Shown: piece by piece, positions 9,421-17,531 of the stretch | Numbering within the stretch: the first letter of the stretch is position 1 | Layout: the number at the start of each line of letters is the position of its first letter | From: Cyanobacteria bacterium REEB67 | GTDB lineage: Bacteria > Cyanobacteriota > Vampirovibrionia > Obscuribacterales > Obscuribacteraceae | NCBI GenBank assembly: GCA_018971775.1 | Contig: JAGXAB010000001.1 | Span: 124,001 to 188,000 of the forward strand | Reading direction: 5' to 3' | Length of the DNA: 64,000 bases | Notes under the pieces: model-generated | Seen by the model: the letters and a program-made list of their open reading frames with translations, nothing else | Told to the model about the DNA's origin: nothing | The model's database searches: none | Translations under genes and position numbers: made by a program

Positions 9421-10200
9421 TTAACTGTCAAAAATGGCTCTACCGAGCCGGATCATTGTCGATCCACAGGAGATGGCTTGCTGCCAGTCGTCGCTCATCC
9501 CCATCGAGAGCTCTTTGAGCTCGGTACCGTAGGTGGCGTTGAGCTCATCGCGGAGCAGGCGCAGTCCGTTGAAGCTGACGGCGGATGTCTGTATATCTGC
9601 GTCGAACGGAGTGATGGTCATCAGACCCTCAACCTTTATAGATTCTAGTTTGAGGATCTCGGGCATTGCTTCTTTCAGCTCTTGTATGGAAAAACCGGAT
9701 TTGGCGTCGTCGCGGACGATTTTGACCTGGAGTAATACTCTTTGAGTGGTGCCTTTTTGGGAAGCGACTCGCGCTACTTCTTCGAGAAGTCGAAACGAAT
9801 CGACGCTGTGTATGAGGGAAAAGTTTCCGACGGCCTGTTTGACCTTGTTTGATTGTAAGTGTCCGATAAAATGCCAGGTCGATTGTAGTGCTACTTGTGG
9901 TGGCAACATTGTGCGCTTTTTTAGCGCGTCTTGCAATCTATTTTCGCCAAAATCAGAAACTCCGAGGTTATGAGCTTCGGTTATTTGATCGATGGTGGCA
10001 TGCTTGGTGACGGCGATCAGTTTGACCGGTCTATCACTAAGTGTTTCTCTCACTACTGCGAGATTTTGAGCCACTTTCGAAATACCCATCCCCTGTTTAT
10101 GCGCTTCTTCATCGAGGTTAAACGACTGACTTGGTTTTGCGCCTGGTGAAATCGCTGGAGATTTAAAACAGGCATCATATGTGATGCCATTTCGAGACAT
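9421..10200 (-). CDS. yggS: YggS family pyridoxal-phosphate homeostasis protein
   Basis: This is a PLP-binding single-domain TIM-barrel protein related to the alanine racemase N-terminal domain. Signatures are KLIAVTKHA (PLP lysine), GENRLQD, WHFIGHLQSNK, EGLMTI and SMGMSDDWQQAISCGSTMIRLGRAIF. I chose ATG at 10200 (259 aa), preceded by AGG about 10 nt upstream. The frame stays open to a TTG at 10245, and an internal ATG at 10089 would give the usual ~222-residue size, so the N-terminus is uncertain. It sits 82 bp upstream of sepF in the same direction. Confidence 0.92.
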   Translation of the reverse strand: MSRNGITYDACFKSPAISPGAKPSQSFNLDEEAHKQGMGISKVAQNLAVVRETLSDRPVKLIAVTKHATIDQITEAHNLGVSDFGENRLQDALKKRTMLPPQVALQSTWHFIGHLQSNKVKQAVGNFSLIHSVDSFRLLEEVARVASQKGTTQRVLLQVKIVRDDAKSGFSIQELKEAMPEILKLESIKVEGLMTITPFDADIQTSAVSFNGLRLLRDELNATYGTELKELSMGMSDDWQQAISCGSTMIRLGRAIFDS

Positions 10201-10238
10201 CCGGTGACGCCTACTATTAACACTCGGATAGACTTGGT

Positions 10239-10439
10239 TTGTCAAGTCTCCAGAGAAAATTTATCTTGGGAGTGGTGGCGTCTCTGGTGTTTGTCAGTGG
10301 GTTGAAGCTATATACAAACGACCCCAGGCTGTGGGTTTGCTTCGCTGTGTTTGTTTATGCCGCGTATGCCTTTCGTAAAGACCGCTGTGATATCTTCAGT
10401 GGTGCACTAATTTTCTTTAGTCTTCCTTGCGTTCGATGA
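10239..10439 (+). CDS. Possible small two-segment membrane protein
   Basis: A 66-residue frame from TTG fills the gap between yggS and rsmE. It has two hydrophobic stretches (FILGVVASLVFVSGL and VCFAVFVYAAYAFR) joined by a short polar turn, then a short hydrophobic tail. It overlaps the end of convergent rsmE by 23 bases. There is no clear ribosome binding site. The composition is convincing for a small membrane protein, but the weak start makes the call tentative. Confidence 0.35.
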   Translation: MSSLQRKFILGVVASLVFVSGLKLYTNDPRLWVCFAVFVYAAYAFRKDRCDIFSGALIFFSLPCVR

Positions 10440-11199
10440 CCGAGGCCAGTCCGGCCGCTAAAATGCAGGCCGTTTCGCTGCGCAAAATGGTCCGACCGAG
10501 AGAGACCGGCTGGAATTTATTGGCGACGATCAGGGCCTGCTCGTCCTCGCTGAAACCACCCTCCGGTCCACCCAGGATAAATATTTCGAGGGGCGCATCC
10601 GTGGGCTTCGCGGCCGAGATGCGCTTGTAAAGAGTTGAAACCATATCTGGTGCCTTGCTGCGCTCGCTCAAAATCAATTTAAGAGCTCGTTCATCTCGGC
10701 GTGCCAGCTCGCTTAAAGGCAGCGGTTCGGCTAGTTCCGGCAGATAATAGCGCTCGCATTGCTCGGCCGCTTCTTTGCAAATCGACAGCCAGCGCCTGCT
10801 CCGGCCTTCCTCCCCTGCTTTTAGTTTAACGACGCAGCGCTCGCTATAAAAGGGCGCAATGCGGCTTACACCGAGTTCCGTCAGTTTCTCCAGAGCCCAC
10901 TCGAAGCGATGAGCCTTGATCAAGGGTAAACAACTGGTGACTTTAAGAGTTGGGGGCGCCTGTCGGCTCACTTTCCCCAGGGCAAATTCTATATAAGTAC
11001 GGCCGGCGTTGAGTAATTGTGCTTCGTAGAGATTGCCCAGGCCGTCCAAGAGCTCGGCCTGATCGCCGGCTTTCAGGCGCAGGACATTGCGCACCTGATG
11101 ACTGAGGCGGCTCTCGTCTGAGCTGGCCCGGCCGCTCTGGCTGTCAATACAAGCCGGATCGATAAAAAAACGGTAGCGAGCTCTTTTGGCCTGGGCCAT
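10417..11199 (-). CDS. rsmE: 16S rRNA (uracil-1498-N3)-methyltransferase RsmE
   Basis: RsmE is a SPOUT methyltransferase that modifies U1498 of 16S rRNA. The N-terminal PUA-like part (LSHQVRNVLRLKAGDQAELLDG) and the C-terminal knot (FILGGPEGGFSEDE, SLGRTILRSETACILAAG) are both clear. I place the start at ATG 11199 (260 aa, MAQAKRARYRFF), which gives the usual length. ATG 11214 and a longer open frame to 11322 exist upstream, but that extension has no resemblance to the family. It is divergent from accD. Confidence 0.93.
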   Translation of the reverse strand: MAQAKRARYRFFIDPACIDSQSGRASSDESRLSHQVRNVLRLKAGDQAELLDGLGNLYEAQLLNAGRTYIEFALGKVSRQAPPTLKVTSCLPLIKAHRFEWALEKLTELGVSRIAPFYSERCVVKLKAGEEGRSRRWLSICKEAAEQCERYYLPELAEPLPLSELARRDERALKLILSERSKAPDMVSTLYKRISAAKPTDAPLEIFILGGPEGGFSEDEQALIVANKFQPVSLGRTILRSETACILAAGLASVIERKED

Positions 11200-11370
11200 T
11201 TTGGTATTTCTCATTAAGTGCAGATCATCTTCGTCTGTCGATCGGCGTGATAGCGGGCTAAGGGGCGTGACAGCCGGGGATGTTATAATCGTCCCCCTTG
11301 GTATATTACTACCGCTCACCAAAATGGTGCTGTTGCCGCCCTCGGGGCGGTGGTTCAGATCGGAGTTGCG

Positions 11371-12312
11371 ATGGACTTAAAAGAATGGTTTGCCAATCGC
11401 CAGAAGCGTAGAGAAGTTGAAGCTGTCGGGGTCAAGCAGCCGCTGACAACGGAAGAATATTGTGCCCTCTGGACGACATGCTTCCAGTGTCGGGAGCTGC
11501 TCTATACCCGCGACCTGCGCGCCAACCTCTATGTCTGCATGAAGTGTCAATATCACTTCCGCGTCGGCGCCTTCGACCGCATCGAGCAGATCTGCGATGC
11601 CGGCACTTTCGAAGAGATTGACAGCGCCATGCACAGCGGCGATCCGCTCAACTTTTTCGATACCGAGAAATATCCCAAGCGTCAGGAAGACGCGTCACGC
11701 AAATCGGGTCTGACCGAGGCCGTTCTCACCGGCATTTGCAAAATTGGTGGACAGGGTGCCGCTCTCGGCGTGATGGACTTTGCCCACTTCGGTGGTTCGA
11801 TGGGCTCGGTCGTCGGTGAAAAAGTGACCAGGCTGGCTGAAAAGGCTCAGGCGCTGGGTCTGCCCTTGATCATCGTTTCCAGCTCCGGCGGTGCACGCAT
11901 GCAGGAAGGCATTCTCTCCCTCATGCAATTAGCCAAAACCAGCTCAGCTCTCAAGTCTTTCCACGATCAAGGCGGTATGTACATTTCCGTATTGAGCGAG
12001 CCGACCTTCGGCGGCGTCACGGCCAGTTTCGCCATGCTCGGTGATTTCATCATCGCCGAACGGGGCGCGCGCATCGGCTTTGCCGGGCGCCGGGTAATCG
12101 AACAGACGATCAGGCAAAAATTGCCTGCCGACTTCCAGACAGCTGAATATCTGCTCAAGCATGGGCAGGTCGATATGGTGCTCGATCGCTCCAAGCTGAA
12201 AGACAGTCTGGCGCATTTGATTGCGTTTCACACCGGTAAACAAAAGGCCGTCGGCGAGTTGGAAAAAAATGGTCGGGCCGCGGCACAGAGTGTTGGTTCG
12301 GCAAAAGTCTAG
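11371..12312 (+). CDS. accD: Acetyl-CoA carboxylase carboxyltransferase beta subunit
   Basis: AccD with AccA forms the carboxyltransferase that makes malonyl-CoA for fatty acid synthesis. The N-terminal zinc ribbon is intact (C37, C40, C56, C59 counted from ATG 11371), followed by the crotonase-fold CT domain with VSSSGGARMQEGI and EPTFGGVTASFAMLGD. The start at 11371 (MDLKEWFANR) matches the family better than ATG 11350. The stop codon lies inside the first unit of an 11-bp tandem repeat. accA follows 73 bp later in the same direction. Confidence 0.96.
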   Translation: MDLKEWFANRQKRREVEAVGVKQPLTTEEYCALWTTCFQCRELLYTRDLRANLYVCMKCQYHFRVGAFDRIEQICDAGTFEEIDSAMHSGDPLNFFDTEKYPKRQEDASRKSGLTEAVLTGICKIGGQGAALGVMDFAHFGGSMGSVVGEKVTRLAEKAQALGLPLIIVSSSGGARMQEGILSLMQLAKTSSALKSFHDQGGMYISVLSEPTFGGVTASFAMLGDFIIAERGARIGFAGRRVIEQTIRQKLPADFQTAEYLLKHGQVDMVLDRSKLKDSLAHLIAFHTGKQKAVGELEKNGRAAAQSVGSAKV

Positions 12313-12344
12313 CAAAGGTCTAGCAAAGGTCTAGCAAAGGTCTA
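12301..12344. repeat. Four 11-bp tandem repeats GCAAARGTCTA between accD and accA
   Basis: Four consecutive copies of GCAAA(A/G)GTCTA occupy the end of accD and the intergenic space. Each copy join contains TAG, and because the period is 11 the TAGs fall in all three forward frames. The first TAG is the accD stop. Confidence 0.8.
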
Positions 12345-12385
12345 GCTAAGGCAGAAAAGTCCCAAATTTAAAGAGAAGCGAACAA

Positions 12386-13357
12386 ATGGCTGCAGGCGAT
12401 AAAAAACCGATACCCCTAGAATTCGAGCAACCGCTGGCGGTGCTTCACCAGCAGATCGAAGCGCTGGAAAAACAGCTCGCCGACAATCCTGAACTGGAAG
12501 CCGACATGGAGCGTCTTCAGGACCAGTACAATCAACTGAAGCGTTCGCTCTACAGTAATCTGCGACCGATCGATCACCTGGCCATAGCCAGACATCCGCA
12601 GCGTCCCTATACAAGAGATTATTTCGACCTCTGGGATCCGAACTGGATGGAATTGCATGGCGATCGAAAGGGCGGCGACGACCCGGCCATGGTCTGTGGT
12701 CTACTCAGTATCGATGGTATCAAAGTCCTGGCTGTGGGCACGCAAAAAGGTCGAGCCCTGCGCGATAAGCAGCAGTGCAATTTCGGCATGCCGCAGCCGG
12801 AAGGCTATCGCAAAGCGCTTCGACTCTTCCGCCATGCCGATAAATTCGGCCTGCCTATCTTGACTTTGATCGACACCCCTGGTGCTTATCCCGGACTCTC
12901 GGCCGAAGAGCACAACCAGGCTCAGGCGATTGCCGAAAATCTTTTCGAACTTTCCGGTGTGACCGTACCGGTGGTGGCAGTAGTCACAGGCGAAGGCGGT
13001 TCGGGAGGTGCTCTGGCCATCGGCGTCGCCAATCGCATTCTCATGCTCGAGCATTCGGTCTATTCGGTCATTTCTCCGGAAGGCTGCGCATCTATCCTCT
13101 GGCGCTCCAATGACAAAGTTTCGGAAGCCTGTCAGGCGATGAAAATGACAGCTAAGGAAATTTTGCAGCTTGGTGTCATCGACGGTGTGATCGACGAACC
13201 CCTGGGCGGCGCTCATCACGATTATCACAAATCGGCGGCTAATCTGCAGACAGCTATCGCCAGGACTTTGAGAGATTTGATGCTGATGTCCGGTGCCGAA
13301 CTGCGCGCAGACAGGCAGAACAAATTCCGTGCTTACGGCGCTTTTGTCGAAGCTTAA
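12386..13357 (+). CDS. accA: Acetyl-CoA carboxylase carboxyltransferase alpha subunit
   Basis: AccA is the second carboxyltransferase chain. The 323-residue protein has an N-terminal helical region (LHQQIEALEKQLADNPEL), the motif HGDRKGGDDPAMV, the loop TLIDTPGAYPGLSAEE and the oxyanion-region GEGGSGGALAIG, then SVISPEGCASILW. All are intact. It is very likely co-transcribed with accD. The biotin carboxylase and BCCP functions are not adjacent; a fused biotin carboxylase-BCCP gene lies at 29-31 kb. Confidence 0.97.
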   Translation: MAAGDKKPIPLEFEQPLAVLHQQIEALEKQLADNPELEADMERLQDQYNQLKRSLYSNLRPIDHLAIARHPQRPYTRDYFDLWDPNWMELHGDRKGGDDPAMVCGLLSIDGIKVLAVGTQKGRALRDKQQCNFGMPQPEGYRKALRLFRHADKFGLPILTLIDTPGAYPGLSAEEHNQAQAIAENLFELSGVTVPVVAVVTGEGGSGGALAIGVANRILMLEHSVYSVISPEGCASILWRSNDKVSEACQAMKMTAKEILQLGVIDGVIDEPLGGAHHDYHKSAANLQTAIARTLRDLMLMSGAELRADRQNKFRAYGAFVEA

Positions 13358-13413
13358 GCCAGGCAGAAGCTTCGACAAAAGCCTCTACAATCAAGTTGGC
13401 AATCTGAGCCGGC

Positions 13414-15078
13414 TTAGCGCTGGGCGCGTTTGATCTTCTTGAGCAGATCTTTGGCGTCTTTGCCCTGGCTGGATTTGCCCGGGATTTCTTTGAGAATGTT
13501 CGAGGCGTCCGAATACTTCTTATCTTTAAAATATTGCTTGCCGACGTTGAGGCAGGCGGTGAAGTATTTGTCGGTCTGATCGGCGCTGAGTGAGCCTTTG
13601 GCTTTGAGCGGACGCCAGGCTGTTACGACCTGAGCATATTTGCCCGCTTTGAAAAGTTTATCCGGATCGTCGGCTTTGACTTCGCTCGTTTCGCTGCTGC
13701 TCTTGGCGCTTCCGAGCAGGCCGTTCAGCTTGCCCGAGGTGACGGCAAAAGCACCAATCCCACCAATCACCAGGACGGCTATTGCCGCCGGCAAGAATCT
13801 GGCGATAGCTACTCCGCCGCCGCCGCCGCCTTTGCCGCGACCGGCATTGAAGCTGGTCTGGCTGACCGGTTTGGCCGAGGTGCTATCGGCATGTTTTTGC
13901 GATTCGCGATAAGCCTGGACCTGGTCCTGGAAATTGCCACTGGTCGAGCGGGTCTGCAAATCTTCGAGGGCGTTGACGGCCAGATCCCGGGTCGACGGAG
14001 GGCGGTTGGGGATCATTTCGCGCGATTCTTTGCGATGCTGATGGAGCGCTTCGTCCTGCGCGAGAGGCCCGGGCGCGATGTCTTTGTGCACGGTTTGGGT
14101 GACGTGCTGGGTAGTTTTCGTTTCCGGCTCTTTCAAGCATTCTTCGAGGGCTCCGGACAACTCCTCCATCGACTGGAAGCGGTCGTTCGGATTTTTGAGC
14201 AAAGTTTTCTGAACGATGGCGATGAGCGCATCGGGGAAATGCAAATCGGGACGCACTTCATTAATAGGTCTGGGCGAATCGCTTAAATGCATGGCCATGA
14301 CCCGTACCAGTTCTTCGTGCTGGAAGGGGACTTCGCCGGTGAGGGTTTCGTAGATGACGATGCCGAGCGAGTAGATGTCGCTGCGATGATCCACCTTGCT
14401 CGATGTGCATTGCTCCGGGCTCATATATGTAGGGCTACCACATACGGTGCCGGTACGAGTAATGCGTGCCTGCTCCGACTCGTCTTGAATCAGTCGGGCG
14501 ATGCCGAAGTCGACCACGATCGGGAAATTTTTGACGCCGCCGCGTTCGACAAGAACGATATTTTCCGGTTTGATGTCTCGGTGCACCACACCCTGGCGGT
14601 GTGCTTCTCCGAAGGCGCCACAGACCTGGGTGAAAATAGGCACGCCGTCGACCGGATCGATATGGTTGACCTCGGTAATCACATCGGAGAGCGGTGTACC
14701 GTTGAGTAAATCCATGGCGATATAAGGTCGGCCGCCGCCCTGGGGGATGACCCCGAAGTCGTAGATGGTGATGATATTTGGATGGTTTAGGCGGCTGGAG
14801 GCTTTCGCTTCCTGCTTGAAGCGTTTGATAAATTCATCGTCCGAAACGAGATAATCGTGCAGGACTTTAACGGCGACTTCGCGGCCGATCAGTTCCTGTA
14901 CGGCACGATAGACGGTGCCGGCAGAACCCTGTCCGATCACCGATTGAATCTTGTAGCGGCCCTCCACTACCATTCCCAGTAGTGGATCATCACCGACGGT
15001 GACCATGGAGGATCCATCGCGGGGACAGATATCCTGCTCACCTGCAGTCTGAAAATTACAGATCAGGCAGAGTTTCAT
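13414..15078 (-). CDS. Membrane Ser/Thr protein kinase with N-terminal zinc ribbon
   Basis: A eukaryotic-like (PknB-type) kinase of 554 residues. A short zinc ribbon (CLIC at 4-7, CPRDG at 18-22) precedes the kinase domain. The catalytic residues are present: Gly-loop IGQGSAGTVY (48-57), Lys71, HRDIKPEN with Asp168, DFG at 190-192, and the activation-segment end GSPTYMSPEQ. A long polar linker and a Gly-run lead to one membrane helix (about 428-447), followed by a ~100-residue outer domain with TPR-like helices (LFKAGKYAQVV, YFKDKKYSDASNIL). It should be membrane-bound with the kinase inside. Substrates are unknown. It converges with accA. Confidence 0.88.
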   Translation of the reverse strand: MKLCLICNFQTAGEQDICPRDGSSMVTVGDDPLLGMVVEGRYKIQSVIGQGSAGTVYRAVQELIGREVAVKVLHDYLVSDDEFIKRFKQEAKASSRLNHPNIITIYDFGVIPQGGGRPYIAMDLLNGTPLSDVITEVNHIDPVDGVPIFTQVCGAFGEAHRQGVVHRDIKPENIVLVERGGVKNFPIVVDFGIARLIQDESEQARITRTGTVCGSPTYMSPEQCTSSKVDHRSDIYSLGIVIYETLTGEVPFQHEELVRVMAMHLSDSPRPINEVRPDLHFPDALIAIVQKTLLKNPNDRFQSMEELSGALEECLKEPETKTTQHVTQTVHKDIAPGPLAQDEALHQHRKESREMIPNRPPSTRDLAVNALEDLQTRSTSGNFQDQVQAYRESQKHADSTSAKPVSQTSFNAGRGKGGGGGGVAIARFLPAAIAVLVIGGIGAFAVTSGKLNGLLGSAKSSSETSEVKADDPDKLFKAGKYAQVVTAWRPLKAKGSLSADQTDKYFTACLNVGKQYFKDKKYSDASNILKEIPGKSSQGKDAKDLLKKIKRAQR

Positions 15079-15766
15079 ACAACATCAGCCGACTTGCCGC
15101 CGGTTCTTTCTAGTAAGTAGTAAGCCAACAAAAGACCAATTCACCAAAACGCCTAGCTCTTATATTACTTTAATTACCCGCGGGGGGAAGTGACAAACCT
15201 TTTTCACTCACCCTGTAAATACCCATTTTTTTGGCAACCTATGTGCCGGGGGTGGCGTCCCTGTCCACTTCTTTATACTAGTCAAAATTTTTAGTGATTT
15301 GGAAACAATTTGCCGGCAGCCAGTCCGATATTTTTCTTGGGAGCGCTCAAAACGCCACCAGCTCTTGAAAACCCCGATCCGCAAATGTATAAAATCGGCT
15401 AATTTGTGATATATTATAAATGGTTCAAGTAGCAGTTTCTATTTCTAGAGCTATGCCTGAACTTTCCCGGGAACTCCTTTGACAAAGTTCGGTCAAAAAA
15501 AACGACCTGAGTTCCTAAATTTCGTGGAGCAAATGTCCCTTTACTACGTCATTAGTAAGCACAGGGCATTTAAAGATTAAGCTCGCTCTCTCTTAACCAC
15601 TGCTTAATCTGATTGGCTCTACAACTATAGAGAAGCTCAGGCATCCCAAGTGTTTCCCCAAAACGTATCCCGTGAGACGTATTTTCAGAAAATGTCCCCG
15701 AGGCAAAGCCACGACAGGTCAGAGAAGACGTTCATAGATAACGAATAAGAATAAGAAGAAGAAAAA
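15079..15766. other. 688-bp gene-free region
   Basis: No protein frame of conviction is present. The left part holds the promoter side of the kinase gene. A candidate -10 element TATTAT lies at 15412-15417 without a good -35. Downstream of it, 15453-15644 can fold into a closed multi-hairpin structure (separate entry), and the last 120 bp lead into a micropeptide gene. The 9-mer AAATGTCCC appears twice (15531 and about 15690). Confidence 0.6.
15453..15644 (+). ncRNA. Candidate structured RNA or long leader, about 190 nt
   Basis: The ends pair perfectly over 8 bp (ATGCCTGA at 15453-15460 with TCAGGCAT at 15637-15644). The stem can extend inward by CTTT/GAAG-type pairs. Inside are three hairpins: GGAACTC/GAGTTCC (15470-15476 with 15509-15515), AAATGTCCC..TTACT/AGTAA..AGGGCATTT (about 15531-15571), and AGATTAAG/CTTAATCT (15574-15581 with 15603-15610). 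Size and the closed outer stem recall 6S RNA, but I see no 6S sequence signature. It could equally be the 5' leader of the micropeptide-lyase operon. Strand is assumed from the downstream genes. Confidence 0.35.
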
Positions 15767-15922
15767 ATGTCAGAGAAGAAGCAAGAAGCAAAAAATTCAT
15801 CGACCCAGCGCAATACGACCCCCCAAAAAGACGTTCAGAAGCGCTATCAGCAAGATTTCAGCCGCTACAAAAAACAAATCGAACGGCTCAGTAAAGTAAT
15901 GGATTGCCCCAAGGCTGCTTAA
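15767..15922 (+). CDS. 51-residue charged micropeptide upstream of argH-like gene
   Basis: An ATG frame of 52 codons encodes a hydrophilic, Lys/Gln-rich peptide (starts MSEKKQEAKN, ends MDCPKAA) with a likely helix in its second half (VQKRYQQDFSRYKKQIERL). A purine-rich AGAAGAAGAA run just upstream can serve as ribosome binding site. Its TAA lies only 6 bases before the ATG of the lyase gene, so the two are probably translated from one message. No family is recognised. It may be a regulatory leader peptide or a small partner protein; both ideas are inference. Confidence 0.55.
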   Translation: MSEKKQEAKNSSTQRNTTPQKDVQKRYQQDFSRYKKQIERLSKVMDCPKAA

Positions 15923-15928
15923 GAGACA

Positions 15929-17464
15929 ATGGCCAGCACAACCCAGAAGAAAAGCAAAGCCGATGGCTCCGATTTAGACTCTGGCCTCAGTTCGTATCTG
16001 GCCCTCTATCCTGCAAAAATAGACTCCGAGCAGCCGCGTTTGCCCGAGAGTGTGGAGTTGATTCGCCGCTTCTGGTTGACGCCCGAAGTGGAGGAGGCTA
16101 TGCGCGATCATGCGATCATTTCCTATATCGCGCATGTGCGCATGTTGGGAGCCACGGGCATCATCGAGTCTTCGGTGGCAACAAAGGCCGAGGCCGGTTT
16201 GCTCAGCATCCTGGCCGAATGCCGCGAAACAATGTGCTTGCTCACCAACGAGGATGCCGATATCGCTCAGGCAATCATGCGCCGCTTGACCGAGCTGATT
16301 GGCGAAGATGCCCTTGTCCTCGACATCGCTAAATCTCCAAACGACCATGTGGCAACGACGACACGCCTTTATCTGCGCGAGGCCGTCGGCCAATTTTTCG
16401 CCAAGTTGCTCAAAATCCGCTCTTTGCTCCTCGCCCTGGCCGAGCGTGACATCGATGTCGCTATGCCCGGTTATACACATATGCAGCCGGCAACGCCCAT
16501 ATTGCTCGGCCACTGGTGGCTGGCCAACGAAGCGCGCTTCAGTCGTGATTTTGACCGACTCTTACAGGTTTTCGAGCGGCTCAATCAATCGCCCATGGGT
16601 GCTTGCGCCCTGGCCGGAACGAGTAAGCCTATTGACCGCGATCTGGTCGCCTCTTATCTTGGTTTCGACCGGGTGATTGAGAACAGTATCGATGCCGTCA
16701 GCGACCGAGACTATATCATCGAGCTTGCCTCCTTTTCCTCCCTGGTCGGTGTTCATCTCTCCCAGATGAGCAGCGAGCTTTTGCTCTGGACGACTCAGGA
16801 ATTTGGCTTCATGCGCCTTCCCCAGTCCCTGACCAGCAAAAGTACGAGCATGCCCCACAAGCGCAACCCCGAGATGCTCGAGCTGCTAAGATCCCGCGCC
16901 GCTACTTTTTCCGGTTGTCTGACCGAATTTCTCTCCCAGCTCAAGGGTTTGCCTGTCAGTTACACCGGCGACATCAAGGAAAGCCTGCCCGGCACCCTGG
17001 ACATGGTCGAAAATCTGCGCTTCATTATGGAACTCACGGCCGTATTGCTGCCGGCTTTTCGTCTGGATAAGACGCGCATGCTCAATCAAGCCAATGTCGA
17101 CCTGACCAATACGGCCTTTGTTTTCGACCATCTGATCGATCATGGCGTGTCTCAGGAGAAGGCCCGCGAAATCGTCGAGGCCGTCGTCGATTATTGTCGC
17201 AAGCGCTCCCGCCAGTTGACCGACCTCACCCCTTCAGAATGGGCGCAATTTTCTCCGGCCCTCGACCATGACCTTTATGTCAATTTGACGGTGGAAGAAT
17301 CGGTCCAGTCCTGTACCTCCTTCGGCGGCACCGGTAATGACGCCGTCGCCGGGACGCTCGGCCGCGCTAAAGAGCGCTACGAGGCGGATCGTAACCGCTT
17401 ACCAAGGCAATATTCGAGCCGTCTGAATCTGGACAATCTCGTCGTTCGTTTTAACTCTCCTTAA
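15929..17464 (+). CDS. Argininosuccinate lyase-like enzyme (fumarase/aspartase superfamily)
   Basis: The 511-residue protein belongs to the fumarase/aspartase lyase superfamily. Several segments match ArgH best: PGYTHMQPATPILLGHWWLA, GACALAGTSKPIDRD, ENSIDAVSDRDYIIELAS and LKGLPVSYTGDIKES. The signature loop reads STSMPHKRNPE rather than the ArgH-typical GSSxMPQKxN, which is closer to adenylosuccinate lyases. I therefore call it ArgH-like: it would split argininosuccinate to arginine and fumarate. No other arginine gene is nearby. It follows a micropeptide by 6 bases and precedes a nucleotidyltransferase gene. Confidence 0.75.
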   Translation: MASTTQKKSKADGSDLDSGLSSYLALYPAKIDSEQPRLPESVELIRRFWLTPEVEEAMRDHAIISYIAHVRMLGATGIIESSVATKAEAGLLSILAECRETMCLLTNEDADIAQAIMRRLTELIGEDALVLDIAKSPNDHVATTTRLYLREAVGQFFAKLLKIRSLLLALAERDIDVAMPGYTHMQPATPILLGHWWLANEARFSRDFDRLLQVFERLNQSPMGACALAGTSKPIDRDLVASYLGFDRVIENSIDAVSDRDYIIELASFSSLVGVHLSQMSSELLLWTTQEFGFMRLPQSLTSKSTSMPHKRNPEMLELLRSRAATFSGCLTEFLSQLKGLPVSYTGDIKESLPGTLDMVENLRFIMELTAVLLPAFRLDKTRMLNQANVDLTNTAFVFDHLIDHGVSQEKAREIVEAVVDYCRKRSRQLTDLTPSEWAQFSPALDHDLYVNLTVEESVQSCTSFGGTGNDAVAGTLGRAKERYEADRNRLPRQYSSRLNLDNLVVRFNSP

Positions 17465-17531
17465 AATGCTTCGACGCTCTTTCTGCTACCTTTGTCCTGT
17501 TATTAGACGGACCGGGTACAGGAGACAGTTG

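Noticed and set aside
15453-15644. tmRNA, RNase P or SRP RNA
   Set aside because: No CCA-type end, no RNase P core motif and no SRP loop sequence could be found; only a generic structured RNA is supported.
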